Source of the DNA: Spirochaetales bacterium
GTDB taxonomy: Bacteria > Spirochaetota > Spirochaetia > DSM-16054 > Sediminispirochaetaceae
Reading direction: 5' to 3'
DNA: 10,191 nt
NCBI GenBank assembly: GCA_021767325.1
Contig: JAASTM010000038.1
Coordinates: 1-10,191 of the forward strand
Shown here: positions 1 to 5,863 of the stretch, one piece after another
How positions within the stretch are numbered: position 1 is the first letter of the stretch
Layout: every line of letters begins with the position of its first letter
Position numbers and translations under genes: made by a program
The notes under the pieces: model-generated
What the model was told of the DNA's origin: nothing
Database searches by the model: none
Seen by the model: the letters and a program-made list of their open reading frames with translations, nothing else

Positions 1-599
1 AGCTGCTCCACAAAGGGGTCGTATTCGCTTGCGGCGGCATCCTTCCAGAATCCGGCAATCTTCTCCTGACTGATCTTGCCGCTCAGCGGCGCGACGATTT
101 CAGCCGGATAGCGCAGCTGCAGCCGGGTACCGTAAAAAGATAGTTCGACAGACTCGAAGTACCGCGGAACCCGCGGCGCGGATGCCGGCTCAGATCCCGG
201 TGTGGCTGTCGGCGGCGAGACCGGAGCCGCATCTTCTTCGACCGGCGGCTCCGCCGGAGGCGGTTCAGGCGCAGAATCGGGCTCGGGGGCCGGTTGCGGC
301 GATGGCTGCGGTGCCGGGTCCTCTTCCGGTGAGAACACCGGCGGAGTATCCGGTTTGGGCTGCAGGTCTTCGGCCTCGGCATCCTGCGGGTTCAGGAGCT
401 TGGCCTCACGCTCGAGAAACTGCGAAAAGGCGCGATCCTCCTCGCTCAGGTAGCGGGCGAACTCGGTTTCCTGCTGCTGTTTCCACGATTCAAAATCCTG
501 CTGGGACAAGCTTTGCGCAGCTAAGGGGGCGACGGGGCCTGATATACACGAAAGTGCAGAGAGAACAAGTGCGGCGAGCACGGTAGTGGTAATCTTCAT
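1..599 (-). CDS. Exported protein with charged helix, Pro/Glu-rich linker and start of a conserved C-terminal domain (partial)
   Basis: The frame is open from the ATG at 599 down to the window edge (199 codons seen; the 3' end is missing). Residues 1-29 form a signal peptide: MKITTT, then a hydrophobic stretch. Cleavage is probably near PLAAQS; Cys18 (ALSC) is a poor but possible lipobox. Residues 31-68 are a charged, probably helical segment rich in Q, E, F and R (QDFESWKQQQ, FSQFLEREAK). Residues 80-146 are a Pro/Glu/Ala linker. From about 148 a new domain begins (FESVELSFYGTRLQLRY) and is cut off. From memory this order (helix, PKPDTPP linker, SFYGT domain) resembles uncharacterised exported proteins of Bacteroidetes and spirochaetes. 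I cannot assign a function. The gene is divergent from the isochorismatase-like gene. The start was chosen because the signal peptide begins there; the ribosome-binding site is weak. Confidence 0.85.
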   Translation of the reverse strand, partial: MKITTTVLAALVLSALSCISGPVAPLAAQSLSQQDFESWKQQQETEFARYLSEEDRAFSQFLEREAKLLNPQDAEAEDLQPKPDTPPVFSPEEDPAPQPSPQPAPEPDSAPEPPPAEPPVEEDAAPVSPPTATPGSEPASAPRVPRYFESVELSFYGTRLQLRYPAEIVAPLSGKISQEKIAGFWKDAAASEYDPFVEQ

Positions 600-724
600 A
601 CTTCAAAAGATACTACAGGGACTGGCGGTTCTCCAGCCTGCACAGCATAAGAGCGCAAGATTTGCAAAGTCGAGAACAAATTCTGCTAGTTACAGGCCGG
701 AATTCTGTTGTATACTGCGGGAGT
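600..724. promoter_or_regulatory. Divergent intergenic region
   Basis: This 125-base gap separates the exported-protein gene (minus) from the isochorismatase-like gene (plus). It should hold both promoters. For the plus direction there is a TATACT box at 711-716. For the minus direction the best -10-like box is TAGTAT at 615-610, 10 nt before the ATG, with no convincing -35. I see no terminator, operator repeat or RNA gene here. Confidence 0.5.
711..716 (+). promoter_or_regulatory. Candidate -10 box (TATACT) of the isochorismatase-like gene
   Basis: TATACT matches the sigma-70 -10 consensus at five of six positions. It ends 8 nt before the ATG at 725, so transcription would begin at about 722-725 and the mRNA would have almost no leader. 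No good -35 element is visible at normal spacing (AGTTAC at 688-693 is weak). The GGGAG at 719-723 abuts the start codon, too close to act as a normal Shine-Dalgarno site. Confidence 0.45.
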
Positions 725-1252
725 ATGAATAAGAAAAACGACACGGCGCTGCTGGTGGTGGATGTGCAGCGCGGACTTTTCAACCGCCCTGCCCCGCTCT
801 ACAAAGCGGAACAACTTGTAGAAAATGTACAGCACCTGGTGCAGAGCTTCAAAGCGCATTCACTGCCGGTAGTGTACATACAGCACGAGAATAAAAAGTT
901 TCTGCAGAAGGACTCCGAAAACTGGCAGCTGCACCCCGAGCTGCGCCCCGGCGCCGATGATCTGCGTATAAGTAAATCGCATGGAAACGCCTTTAAAAAC
1001 ACCGCGTTGCAGTCGGAACTGGAAAAAATCGGTGCACAGTCACTGGTTGTCTGCGGTCTGACCACTCACGGCTGTGTGAACGCAACCTGTTTGGGGGCGC
1101 TCGCCCTCGGTTATCGGGTGATTTTGGCAGCCGACACCCACAGCAGCTATCACAAATCCGCTGCGCAGCTGATAGAGGACTGGAACCGCAAGCTGCATGC
1201 AAGCGGCGCCGAACTGGCAGCCGCGGGGGAGATAAGCAAAATACTATCATAA
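725..1252 (+). CDS. Isochorismatase-family cysteine hydrolase
   Basis: This 175-residue protein is a normal-length single-domain member of the isochorismatase-like superfamily: cytoplasmic enzymes that hydrolyse amides, ureides or, rarely, isochorismate through a Cys nucleophile. The family's catalytic triad is visible: Asp13 in LLVVDVQ, Lys84 in RISKSHGNAF, and Cys117 in GLTTHGCVNATC, which also carries the cis-peptide motif before the Cys. The usual LVVCGLTTHGCV strand and the following GYRVILAADTHSS segment are intact. The substrate cannot be read from sequence; nicotinamidase, N-carbamoylsarcosine amidase or an unknown amidase are all possible. I chose the ATG at 725 because the family normally begins just before the ALLVVDVQ strand. 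An upstream TTG at 662 would add an unlikely extension. The beta-lactamase-family gene follows after 13 bases and is probably co-transcribed. Confidence 0.93.
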   Translation: MNKKNDTALLVVDVQRGLFNRPAPLYKAEQLVENVQHLVQSFKAHSLPVVYIQHENKKFLQKDSENWQLHPELRPGADDLRISKSHGNAFKNTALQSELEKIGAQSLVVCGLTTHGCVNATCLGALALGYRVILAADTHSSYHKSAAQLIEDWNRKLHASGAELAAAGEISKILS

Positions 1253-1254
1253 AA

Positions 1255-1260
1255 AGGAGA
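1255..1260 (+). promoter_or_regulatory. Strong Shine-Dalgarno site for the beta-lactamase-family gene
   Basis: AGGAGA lies 5 nt before the ATG at 1266, in the 13-base gap after the isochorismatase-like stop. There is no room for a separate promoter in the gap, which supports a two-gene operon. Confidence 0.8.
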
Positions 1261-1265
1261 TCAAT

Positions 1266-2396
1266 ATGAAAAGTAGAACTATTGCAAAACCGATTCCGCT
1301 GATATTGTTGCTTTTGATTCTATGCGCCGGCGGGCAGCTCGAATTACATGCCGAAGACCAGCCGACACAGCCTGTTCAGTGGGAGCAAATTCGCGAAATA
1401 GCACAAACCGCAATTGCCGAGCAGGGACTGGCCGGACTGAGCCTTTCAGTTGTCTACACCGATCAGCCGATATTCGCCGAGGGCTTCGGCTCCGCGGATA
1501 TAGAGAAGCAAACTCCCGTCGAAGCGGATTCGCTGTTTCACACCGCTTCGATTTCTAAGCTGTTTGTGGCCACCTCGCTAATGCAGCTGGCGGATCGCGG
1601 ACTCATTGATCTCGATGCCCCGGCTGCGGGCTACCTGCCCGGCTTTCCCTTCAGCTCCGATTCGGAGACCCCGATAACCATCCGCATGATGCTCTCCCAC
1701 TCGGCCGGCATTCCGGATGTCGAAGATTATGAATGGGATACACCGGCCTATTCGGCCCAGGCCGCTCGCCGCTACGTTCGATCCTTGCATGGGATGGAGC
1801 TCGTCTCTGCACCCGGCGAGGAGTTCAACTACAGCAATATCGCATTCGATACTTTGGGACAAGTTATTGCGGAGGTAAGCGGGCTCAGCTTCGAGGAGTA
1901 TGTGCAGACCCGTATTTTAGCCCCCCTGCAGATGGATTCCAGCAGTTTTTTGTTTTCTGATTTTAATGGTCCCCGCCTGACATCTCCGCATATAAGAGAT
2001 GATGAGAGCGGGCAGCTGCACAAGCATCCGGTGTATCCGTACAACCGGATCCATGCGCCCAGTTCCACCCTCGCTTCGAATGCCCGGGACATGGGGCGCT
2101 GGATGCTGGCCAACCTGCAGAGAGGTGAGCTGGAGGGGAACCGGATACTGCCCGCGGCGGCTTACCAGCACATGTGGCAGCCGGAGACCGTGATTAATGG
2201 GCAAAATTGGGTAGGCTTATCCTGGTTCCATACAAGCTATAAAAATGAGGATCTGTTTTATCACTCCGGCGGAGATACCGGTTACAGCGCCGTCTGCATT
2301 CTGGTACCTGATACACAGCTCGGTGTAACCGTAATGACCAACACCGACCGGGCCAAGGTTGTCTCAATAGCCCTGAAAATAATCGACCTATACTAA
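1266..2396 (+). CDS. Exported serine hydrolase of the beta-lactamase (class C/PBP-like) family
   Basis: The 376-residue protein begins with a signal peptide (basic MKSRTIAK, then a Leu/Ile-rich core at 11-20, likely cleavage after LHA29). The mature enzyme should be periplasmic. The three active-site motifs of the beta-lactamase/esterase/D-Ala-D-Ala peptidase fold (PF00144) are present: Ser95-x-x-Lys98 (TASISKLF), Tyr189-Ser-Asn191 (FNYSN), and His333-Ser-Gly-Gly (FYHSGGDTGY) in place of KTG. HSGG at the third motif is common in the esterase and peptidase-like members, so true beta-lactam resistance is not implied. The conserved MMLSHSAGIPD segment (141-151) is also typical. Substrate unknown: a peptide, D-amino-acid amide or ester. 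It follows the isochorismatase-like gene in an operon. Its stop lies inside the 3' end of the convergent CocE-like gene. Confidence 0.95.
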   Translation: MKSRTIAKPIPLILLLLILCAGGQLELHAEDQPTQPVQWEQIREIAQTAIAEQGLAGLSLSVVYTDQPIFAEGFGSADIEKQTPVEADSLFHTASISKLFVATSLMQLADRGLIDLDAPAAGYLPGFPFSSDSETPITIRMMLSHSAGIPDVEDYEWDTPAYSAQAARRYVRSLHGMELVSAPGEEFNYSNIAFDTLGQVIAEVSGLSFEEYVQTRILAPLQMDSSSFLFSDFNGPRLTSPHIRDDESGQLHKHPVYPYNRIHAPSSTLASNARDMGRWMLANLQRGELEGNRILPAAAYQHMWQPETVINGQNWVGLSWFHTSYKNEDLFYHSGGDTGYSAVCILVPDTQLGVTVMTNTDRAKVVSIALKIIDLY

Positions 2397-4409
2397 ATTC
2401 CGGGGGATGCGGGTATCCCAGCTGCGGCTGTATATACGGCTGGGGCCTTCGTAGGCATCCAGGTCGGCCCTTATTCTGAACTCCTTTTCGTTGGAGGTGA
2501 GCAGAGTGCGGGTGACGGTGCGGATCTGCCAATCGTCCCGTTTGAAGCTGCGCTGCCAGAGGGTTTCCCCTGAGACCGAGTTGTACTCATCGGTGCAGTA
2601 GGTGTAGGTTTCGCGGGCCCGGGAGCTAATCTCCAGGTTGATTCCGTCATAGTGGGTGGTGCCGGTGTCCAGGACTACCTCCAGTTTGGAGATGTCCCGG
2701 CCGAGATCTCTGACTACCCTCCACGACTCTTCGCCCGGCTTCAGCAGCGTTACGGCCAGCGGCGGGGCGCCTTCCGGTTCGTCAAAAGGGCGCAGCTGTT
2801 GGTCCGAATCCTGTGGTTGGCGGACCGGCAGAAGGAAGGAGCTGCGGCCGGTGTAGATAGTCAGCTGCACCGGCTCGGGGGGCGGCCAGGCCAGAGGCCA
2901 GTAGCTGGTGGACAGAGACAGGCGCAGGCGGTGGCCCTTGGGGAAGCGCTGGGCAACCCCGTTGAGGGCGACTACTGCGCGGTAGCGGACCCCCGGCTCG
3001 AGGGGGCTGGGGTTTTCGTGGCTCTCCCGGTGGGTAAGGTTCAACAGGCCGTAGGTAACCCGGGTGGCTTTGTCATCCGGGGCTACATCGGACAGGCGGG
3101 CGGCTACCATAGCCACCGGGCGGTTCGAAGCCAGTTCGAGCTCGACTATCGGCGATCCAAAGATTTCCAGATCCTCGGGGAGGATCTGACTTTGAAACAC
3201 CAATGCCCCGCCATCCTCTTGACGCTGATCGTGGGGCAGGTCGGGGGGTGCCTGATAGCTGCACCACTTGCCGGCAAACAGTCCTACCGAGAGGGGCGAT
3301 TGTATGGAGAGCGGTTTTTCCGTGACCTTCTCGTTGACCGGTGCCAGGTGGCCGTGGTCGAGGATGAACACGTGCTCGCGGATGTGGGGGCTCGGCCATG
3401 ACTCCTCGGCAATCCAGCGGCCCGGGCGTTCGCGGTAACTGGTGGTGGGCGGTACGCTGTCCTGCATCCAGACGCGGAACATTGGTTCGTTCTCGATGCC
3501 GTTCTGCTCGCCCTTAAGCCAGCGGTCCCACCAGCGGCGGACCTCCTGCAGAAAGCCGATCGCGGGCCCGGGAACCCCCTCGTGGGGATATTTGTGGCTC
3601 CAAGGGCCGATCAGCCCTTTGCGCGGAACCGACAGGTGCTCCATCAGGCGAAAGACCGTGTTGGAGTAGCCGTCGGCCCAGCCGCTGACCGCCATCACTG
3701 GGCATTTTATGGCGGAGTAGTCTTCACAGACCGAGCCGTGTTTCCAGTAGTCGCTGCGGTGAGGACGCCGCATCCATTTCTCCAGCCATAGACCGCTCTG
3801 CTCCAGGCGCTGCAGCCACATATCGCGCCACTTCTCCCCTACCAGCTGCGGGTCCGGGGGATGGGTGTTCTGGTCGAACATTGTGGAGGCCCAGGAGAGG
3901 TTGTCGCCTAACAGGCAGCCGCCCATGTAATGCACGTCGTCGGTGTACCGGTCGTCAGTGGAACAGATGCTGACCACCGCTTTCAGGGCCAGGGGCTGCA
4001 GGGCGGCGATCTGCAGGCCATTGAAGCCGCCCCAGGAGATGCCGATCATGCCCACCGACCCGCTGCACCACTTCTGCGCTGCCAGCCAATTGATCACTTC
4101 GATTCCATCATCCAGCTCCTGTTGCAGGTACTCGTCGGTCAGGATGCCCTCCGACTCGCCGCTGCCCCGCAGATCTACCCGAACCGAGGCGTAGCCGAAG
4201 CCGGCTATGTATGGATGATGACGTAGGTCCCGGGCGGCAGTCAGGTCGCGTTTGCGGTAGGGGATGTACTCCAGGACGGCCGGCACCGGGTGCTCTTCGG
4301 CATCCTCAGGCAGCCACATGCGAGCAGCCAGCAGCACGCTGTCGGACATGCGAATAGTAAAGTGCTCCACCTCGCGTACCCTACGGGGAAACTCACTACG
4401 GGTTTTCAT
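2388..4409 (-). CDS. CocE/NonD-family alpha/beta hydrolase (X-Pro dipeptidyl-peptidase S15-like)
   Basis: This 673-residue protein has an alpha/beta-hydrolase core followed by the beta-sandwich domain of the CocE/PepX family. Catalytic residues are visible: nucleophile Ser125 in GISWGGFNG, Asp246 in SGWADGYSN, and His272 in GPWSHKYPHEGVPGP. Other family-typical stretches are LEYIPYRKRD (47-55), RVDLRGSGES (77-86) and STDDRYTDDVHYMGG (150-164). The C-terminal sandwich starts near residue 375 and includes RFPKGHRLRLSLSTSYWPLAWPP (488-510). There is no signal peptide, so it is probably cytoplasmic. Characterised relatives cleave esters or N-terminal X-Pro dipeptides; the substrate here is unknown. 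The open frame continues upstream to 4550, but the ATG at 4409 gives the usual N-terminus and has GGAGG 6 nt ahead. That start lies 14 bases inside the end of the ATP-grasp gene, so translation is probably coupled. Confidence 0.95.
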   Translation of the reverse strand: MKTRSEFPRRVREVEHFTIRMSDSVLLAARMWLPEDAEEHPVPAVLEYIPYRKRDLTAARDLRHHPYIAGFGYASVRVDLRGSGESEGILTDEYLQQELDDGIEVINWLAAQKWCSGSVGMIGISWGGFNGLQIAALQPLALKAVVSICSTDDRYTDDVHYMGGCLLGDNLSWASTMFDQNTHPPDPQLVGEKWRDMWLQRLEQSGLWLEKWMRRPHRSDYWKHGSVCEDYSAIKCPVMAVSGWADGYSNTVFRLMEHLSVPRKGLIGPWSHKYPHEGVPGPAIGFLQEVRRWWDRWLKGEQNGIENEPMFRVWMQDSVPPTTSYRERPGRWIAEESWPSPHIREHVFILDHGHLAPVNEKVTEKPLSIQSPLSVGLFAGKWCSYQAPPDLPHDQRQEDGGALVFQSQILPEDLEIFGSPIVELELASNRPVAMVAARLSDVAPDDKATRVTYGLLNLTHRESHENPSPLEPGVRYRAVVALNGVAQRFPKGHRLRLSLSTSYWPLAWPPPEPVQLTIYTGRSSFLLPVRQPQDSDQQLRPFDEPEGAPPLAVTLLKPGEESWRVVRDLGRDISKLEVVLDTGTTHYDGINLEISSRARETYTYCTDEYNSVSGETLWQRSFKRDDWQIRTVTRTLLTSNEKEFRIRADLDAYEGPSRIYSRSWDTRIPRNLV

Positions 4410-5709
4410 TGAATGCCTCCAGCGGTTCGATTTCGAAGGTGAGTATGTCCTGACAGTGCAGATATTTGTCCAGCAGGTCCTTCTGGTCCTCTGCGCCAAT
4501 GAACAGGTAACAGATAGCATAACTGTAGCTGTCCTGTTCAAGCAGTTCATCCAACCGCATTCCCGGCTTCACCTGCGGTTTTATCACAGTCCCCGGAATG
4601 TCGCGTTTCACCTGGTCGATTTCCTGCTGTGAGGGGACAGCCCGCACTATTCCGTTTTCAAATACCCGCCAGAAAAATTTGGCCGCCCGCGGGAATTCTC
4701 CGCGCTGGTAGGGAAACTCAGGGTCGCCGCCAAGGGCCACATCGACCGAGAGGGCCTGGTTGGAGGCCCCGTCTACTTTCTCGAATATATCCGAGTGCGA
4801 CTGACTGACCCGTGTATTTATCTCCAGCAGCCAAATTTTATCCCGGCCCCGGTCCCAGTAATATTCAATGTTGAAGGCCGAATCGTCGTACCCGAGATGA
4901 GCAATTACCTTCTCGGTGATGCGAATCATTCGCTCTTGAATTTTGTACGGCAGACTGGAGGGGTACTCATACCGGAAGAAACTGACATTGTTTTCATAGC
5001 GGATGGAGTCGACGATGCCGGTGCTCTCGACTCTGCCATTCTGAGAGTATCCCTCCAGGGTACACTGCCGCCCGCCGATGAGCCCCTCGGCTATACAGTA
5101 GTGGGACTGCACAGAGGCCACCTCCAGCGGCAGCTCGATTTGTCCCATCACGTAGCCGAAGGGATCACTGATCAGTCCGATCTGTTCGCGGATAATGGGC
5201 ATGGCCGCCTGAAAATCCTCCGCATTCCGGATGCGAAAACCGAGAAACGAACCGGATGACTTGATGGGTTTAATCCAATAGGGGAATTCCAGGGGAATTT
5301 CCTCCAGAGCCCGGTCATTAAAAGGGTCAAACGCATAAAACTGAGGGATGTGTTCCGGGATGACCTTCTGCTGCTCCAGCCGGCTCCAGTATTTGTGTTC
5401 GCATTTCATCAGGCTCTCGAGGGTTGGAGAGCGGGTACCAAACTCGCGGCAGATCAGCGGCAGCATGGTGCTGACCGGAAAATCGTGGTATCCGCAGATG
5501 GCATCCACCGCTTGGCCGCTTGAGCGCTGAAACTGACAGATCTGCTCGATACTGCGGCGGACCATATCGGGGATGGGAAAATCGTAGGTATCAAATATTT
5601 CGGACGGATCGAGCAGTTCATGAAAGATATAATCACCGGCATGGGGAGTTCTTTCGAGAAGGGTACGGTTGAAGTCATCCAAGCCCACAATAAAGATGTT
5701 CTTTTTCAT
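4396..5709 (-). CDS. ATP-grasp domain ligase
   Basis: This 437-residue cytoplasmic protein has the ATP-grasp layout. An N-terminal Rossmann-like part (MKKNIFIVGLDD) runs to about 95. The ATP-binding lysine strand is YWIKPIKSSGSFLGF (144-158). Metal and phosphate ligands sit in FNIEYYW (Glu282) and IWLLEINTRVSQSH (Glu296, Asn298, Arg300). A C-terminal lobe runs from about 340 to the end. ATP-grasp enzymes activate a carboxylate as an acyl-phosphate and join it to an amine, thiol or similar nucleophile. Both partners are unknown here; biotin-carboxylase-like or amino-acid/peptide ligase chemistry is possible. It is the first gene of a two-gene unit with the CocE/NonD hydrolase, overlapping it by 14 bases. 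The start is chosen because the beta-strand opens directly at the ATG; GAGGT lies about 10-11 nt ahead. Confidence 0.92.
   Translation of the reverse strand: MKKNIFIVGLDDFNRTLLERTPHAGDYIFHELLDPSEIFDTYDFPIPDMVRRSIEQICQFQRSSGQAVDAICGYHDFPVSTMLPLICREFGTRSPTLESLMKCEHKYWSRLEQQKVIPEHIPQFYAFDPFNDRALEEIPLEFPYWIKPIKSSGSFLGFRIRNAEDFQAAMPIIREQIGLISDPFGYVMGQIELPLEVASVQSHYCIAEGLIGGRQCTLEGYSQNGRVESTGIVDSIRYENNVSFFRYEYPSSLPYKIQERMIRITEKVIAHLGYDDSAFNIEYYWDRGRDKIWLLEINTRVSQSHSDIFEKVDGASNQALSVDVALGGDPEFPYQRGEFPRAAKFFWRVFENGIVRAVPSQQEIDQVKRDIPGTVIKPQVKPGMRLDELLEQDSYSYAICYLFIGAEDQKDLLDKYLHCQDILTFEIEPLEAFNENP
4416..4420 (-). promoter_or_regulatory. Shine-Dalgarno site inside the ATP-grasp gene for the CocE-like gene
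   Basis: On the minus strand GGAGG lies 6 nt before the ATG at 4409, inside the last codons of the ATP-grasp gene. It decides the start of the hydrolase and fits translation re-initiation or coupling between the two genes. Confidence 0.75.
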
Positions 5710-5863
5710 TATTGGGCTTTACCTCGCTTTACTTTCTACTATAACTGTAGTTCTCAGGAAGGGAAAATCAAGTCTGGCCCGCAATTATCACGTTTTATGG
5801 CTTTTTATTATGGCTATTTTACAGCTTGTGTTCTATGGCCGGGAGATTTATACTAGAGTCTGA
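5696..5863 (+). CDS. Possible small two-helix membrane peptide upstream of the kinase
   Basis: The frame encodes 55 residues from the ATG at 5696 (64 from a TTG at 5669 that has AAGGG 5 nt ahead). It reads as two hydrophobic helices, residues 2-20 (FFFIIGLYLALL) and 32-48 (HVLWLFIMAILQLVF), separated by a basic loop RKGKSSLAR. Its TGA at 5861-5863 overlaps the kinase ATG as TGATG, a classic coupling arrangement. Against it: the ATG has no clear ribosome-binding site, its start lies antisense to the first codons of the ATP-grasp gene, and T-rich intergenic DNA easily encodes hydrophobic residues by chance. I do not recognise the sequence. If real, it would be a membrane partner for an otherwise soluble kinase. 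Confidence 0.3.
   Translation: MFFFIIGLYLALLSTITVVLRKGKSSLARNYHVLWLFIMAILQLVFYGREIYTRV
5710..5862. promoter_or_regulatory. Divergent intergenic region between the ATP-grasp and kinase genes
   Basis: This AT-rich gap must carry the promoters for the ATP-grasp/CocE unit (minus) and the kinase (plus). On the minus strand TATAGT (5743-5738) is a possible -10. It lies between the arms of a short inverted repeat, CTAC at 5736-5739 and GTAG at 5747-5750. The plus-strand kinase promoter is listed separately. The possible small membrane ORF covers the whole gap. Confidence 0.45.
5826..5854 (+). promoter_or_regulatory. Candidate kinase promoter (TTGTGT, 17 nt, TATACT)
   Basis: TATACT at 5849-5854 is a good -10 box. 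TTGTGT at 5826-5831, exactly 17 nt upstream, is a weak -35. The -10 box ends 8 nt before the kinase ATG at 5863, the same distance as at the isochorismatase-like gene. The predicted transcript therefore starts at, or within a few bases of, the start codon. Confidence 0.45.

Noticed and set aside
202..453. Plus-strand Gly/Ser-rich open frame
   Set aside because: It is the complement of the Pro/Glu-rich linker of the minus-strand exported protein, so its composition is a mirror artefact.
662..724. TTG start at 662 for the isochorismatase-like protein
   Set aside because: It would add 21 residues before the normal family start, and the stretch contains the TATACT promoter box.
2652..3401. Plus-strand open frame of 249 codons inside the CocE-like gene
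   Set aside because: It is antisense to well-conserved beta-sandwich coding sequence, shows no recognisable domain, and is explained by GC-rich codons on the opposite strand.
4410..4550. N-terminal extension of the CocE-like hydrolase up to 4550
   Set aside because: The extension lies wholly within the ATP-grasp coding sequence, has no family resemblance, and the ATG at 4409 has a well-placed GGAGG.
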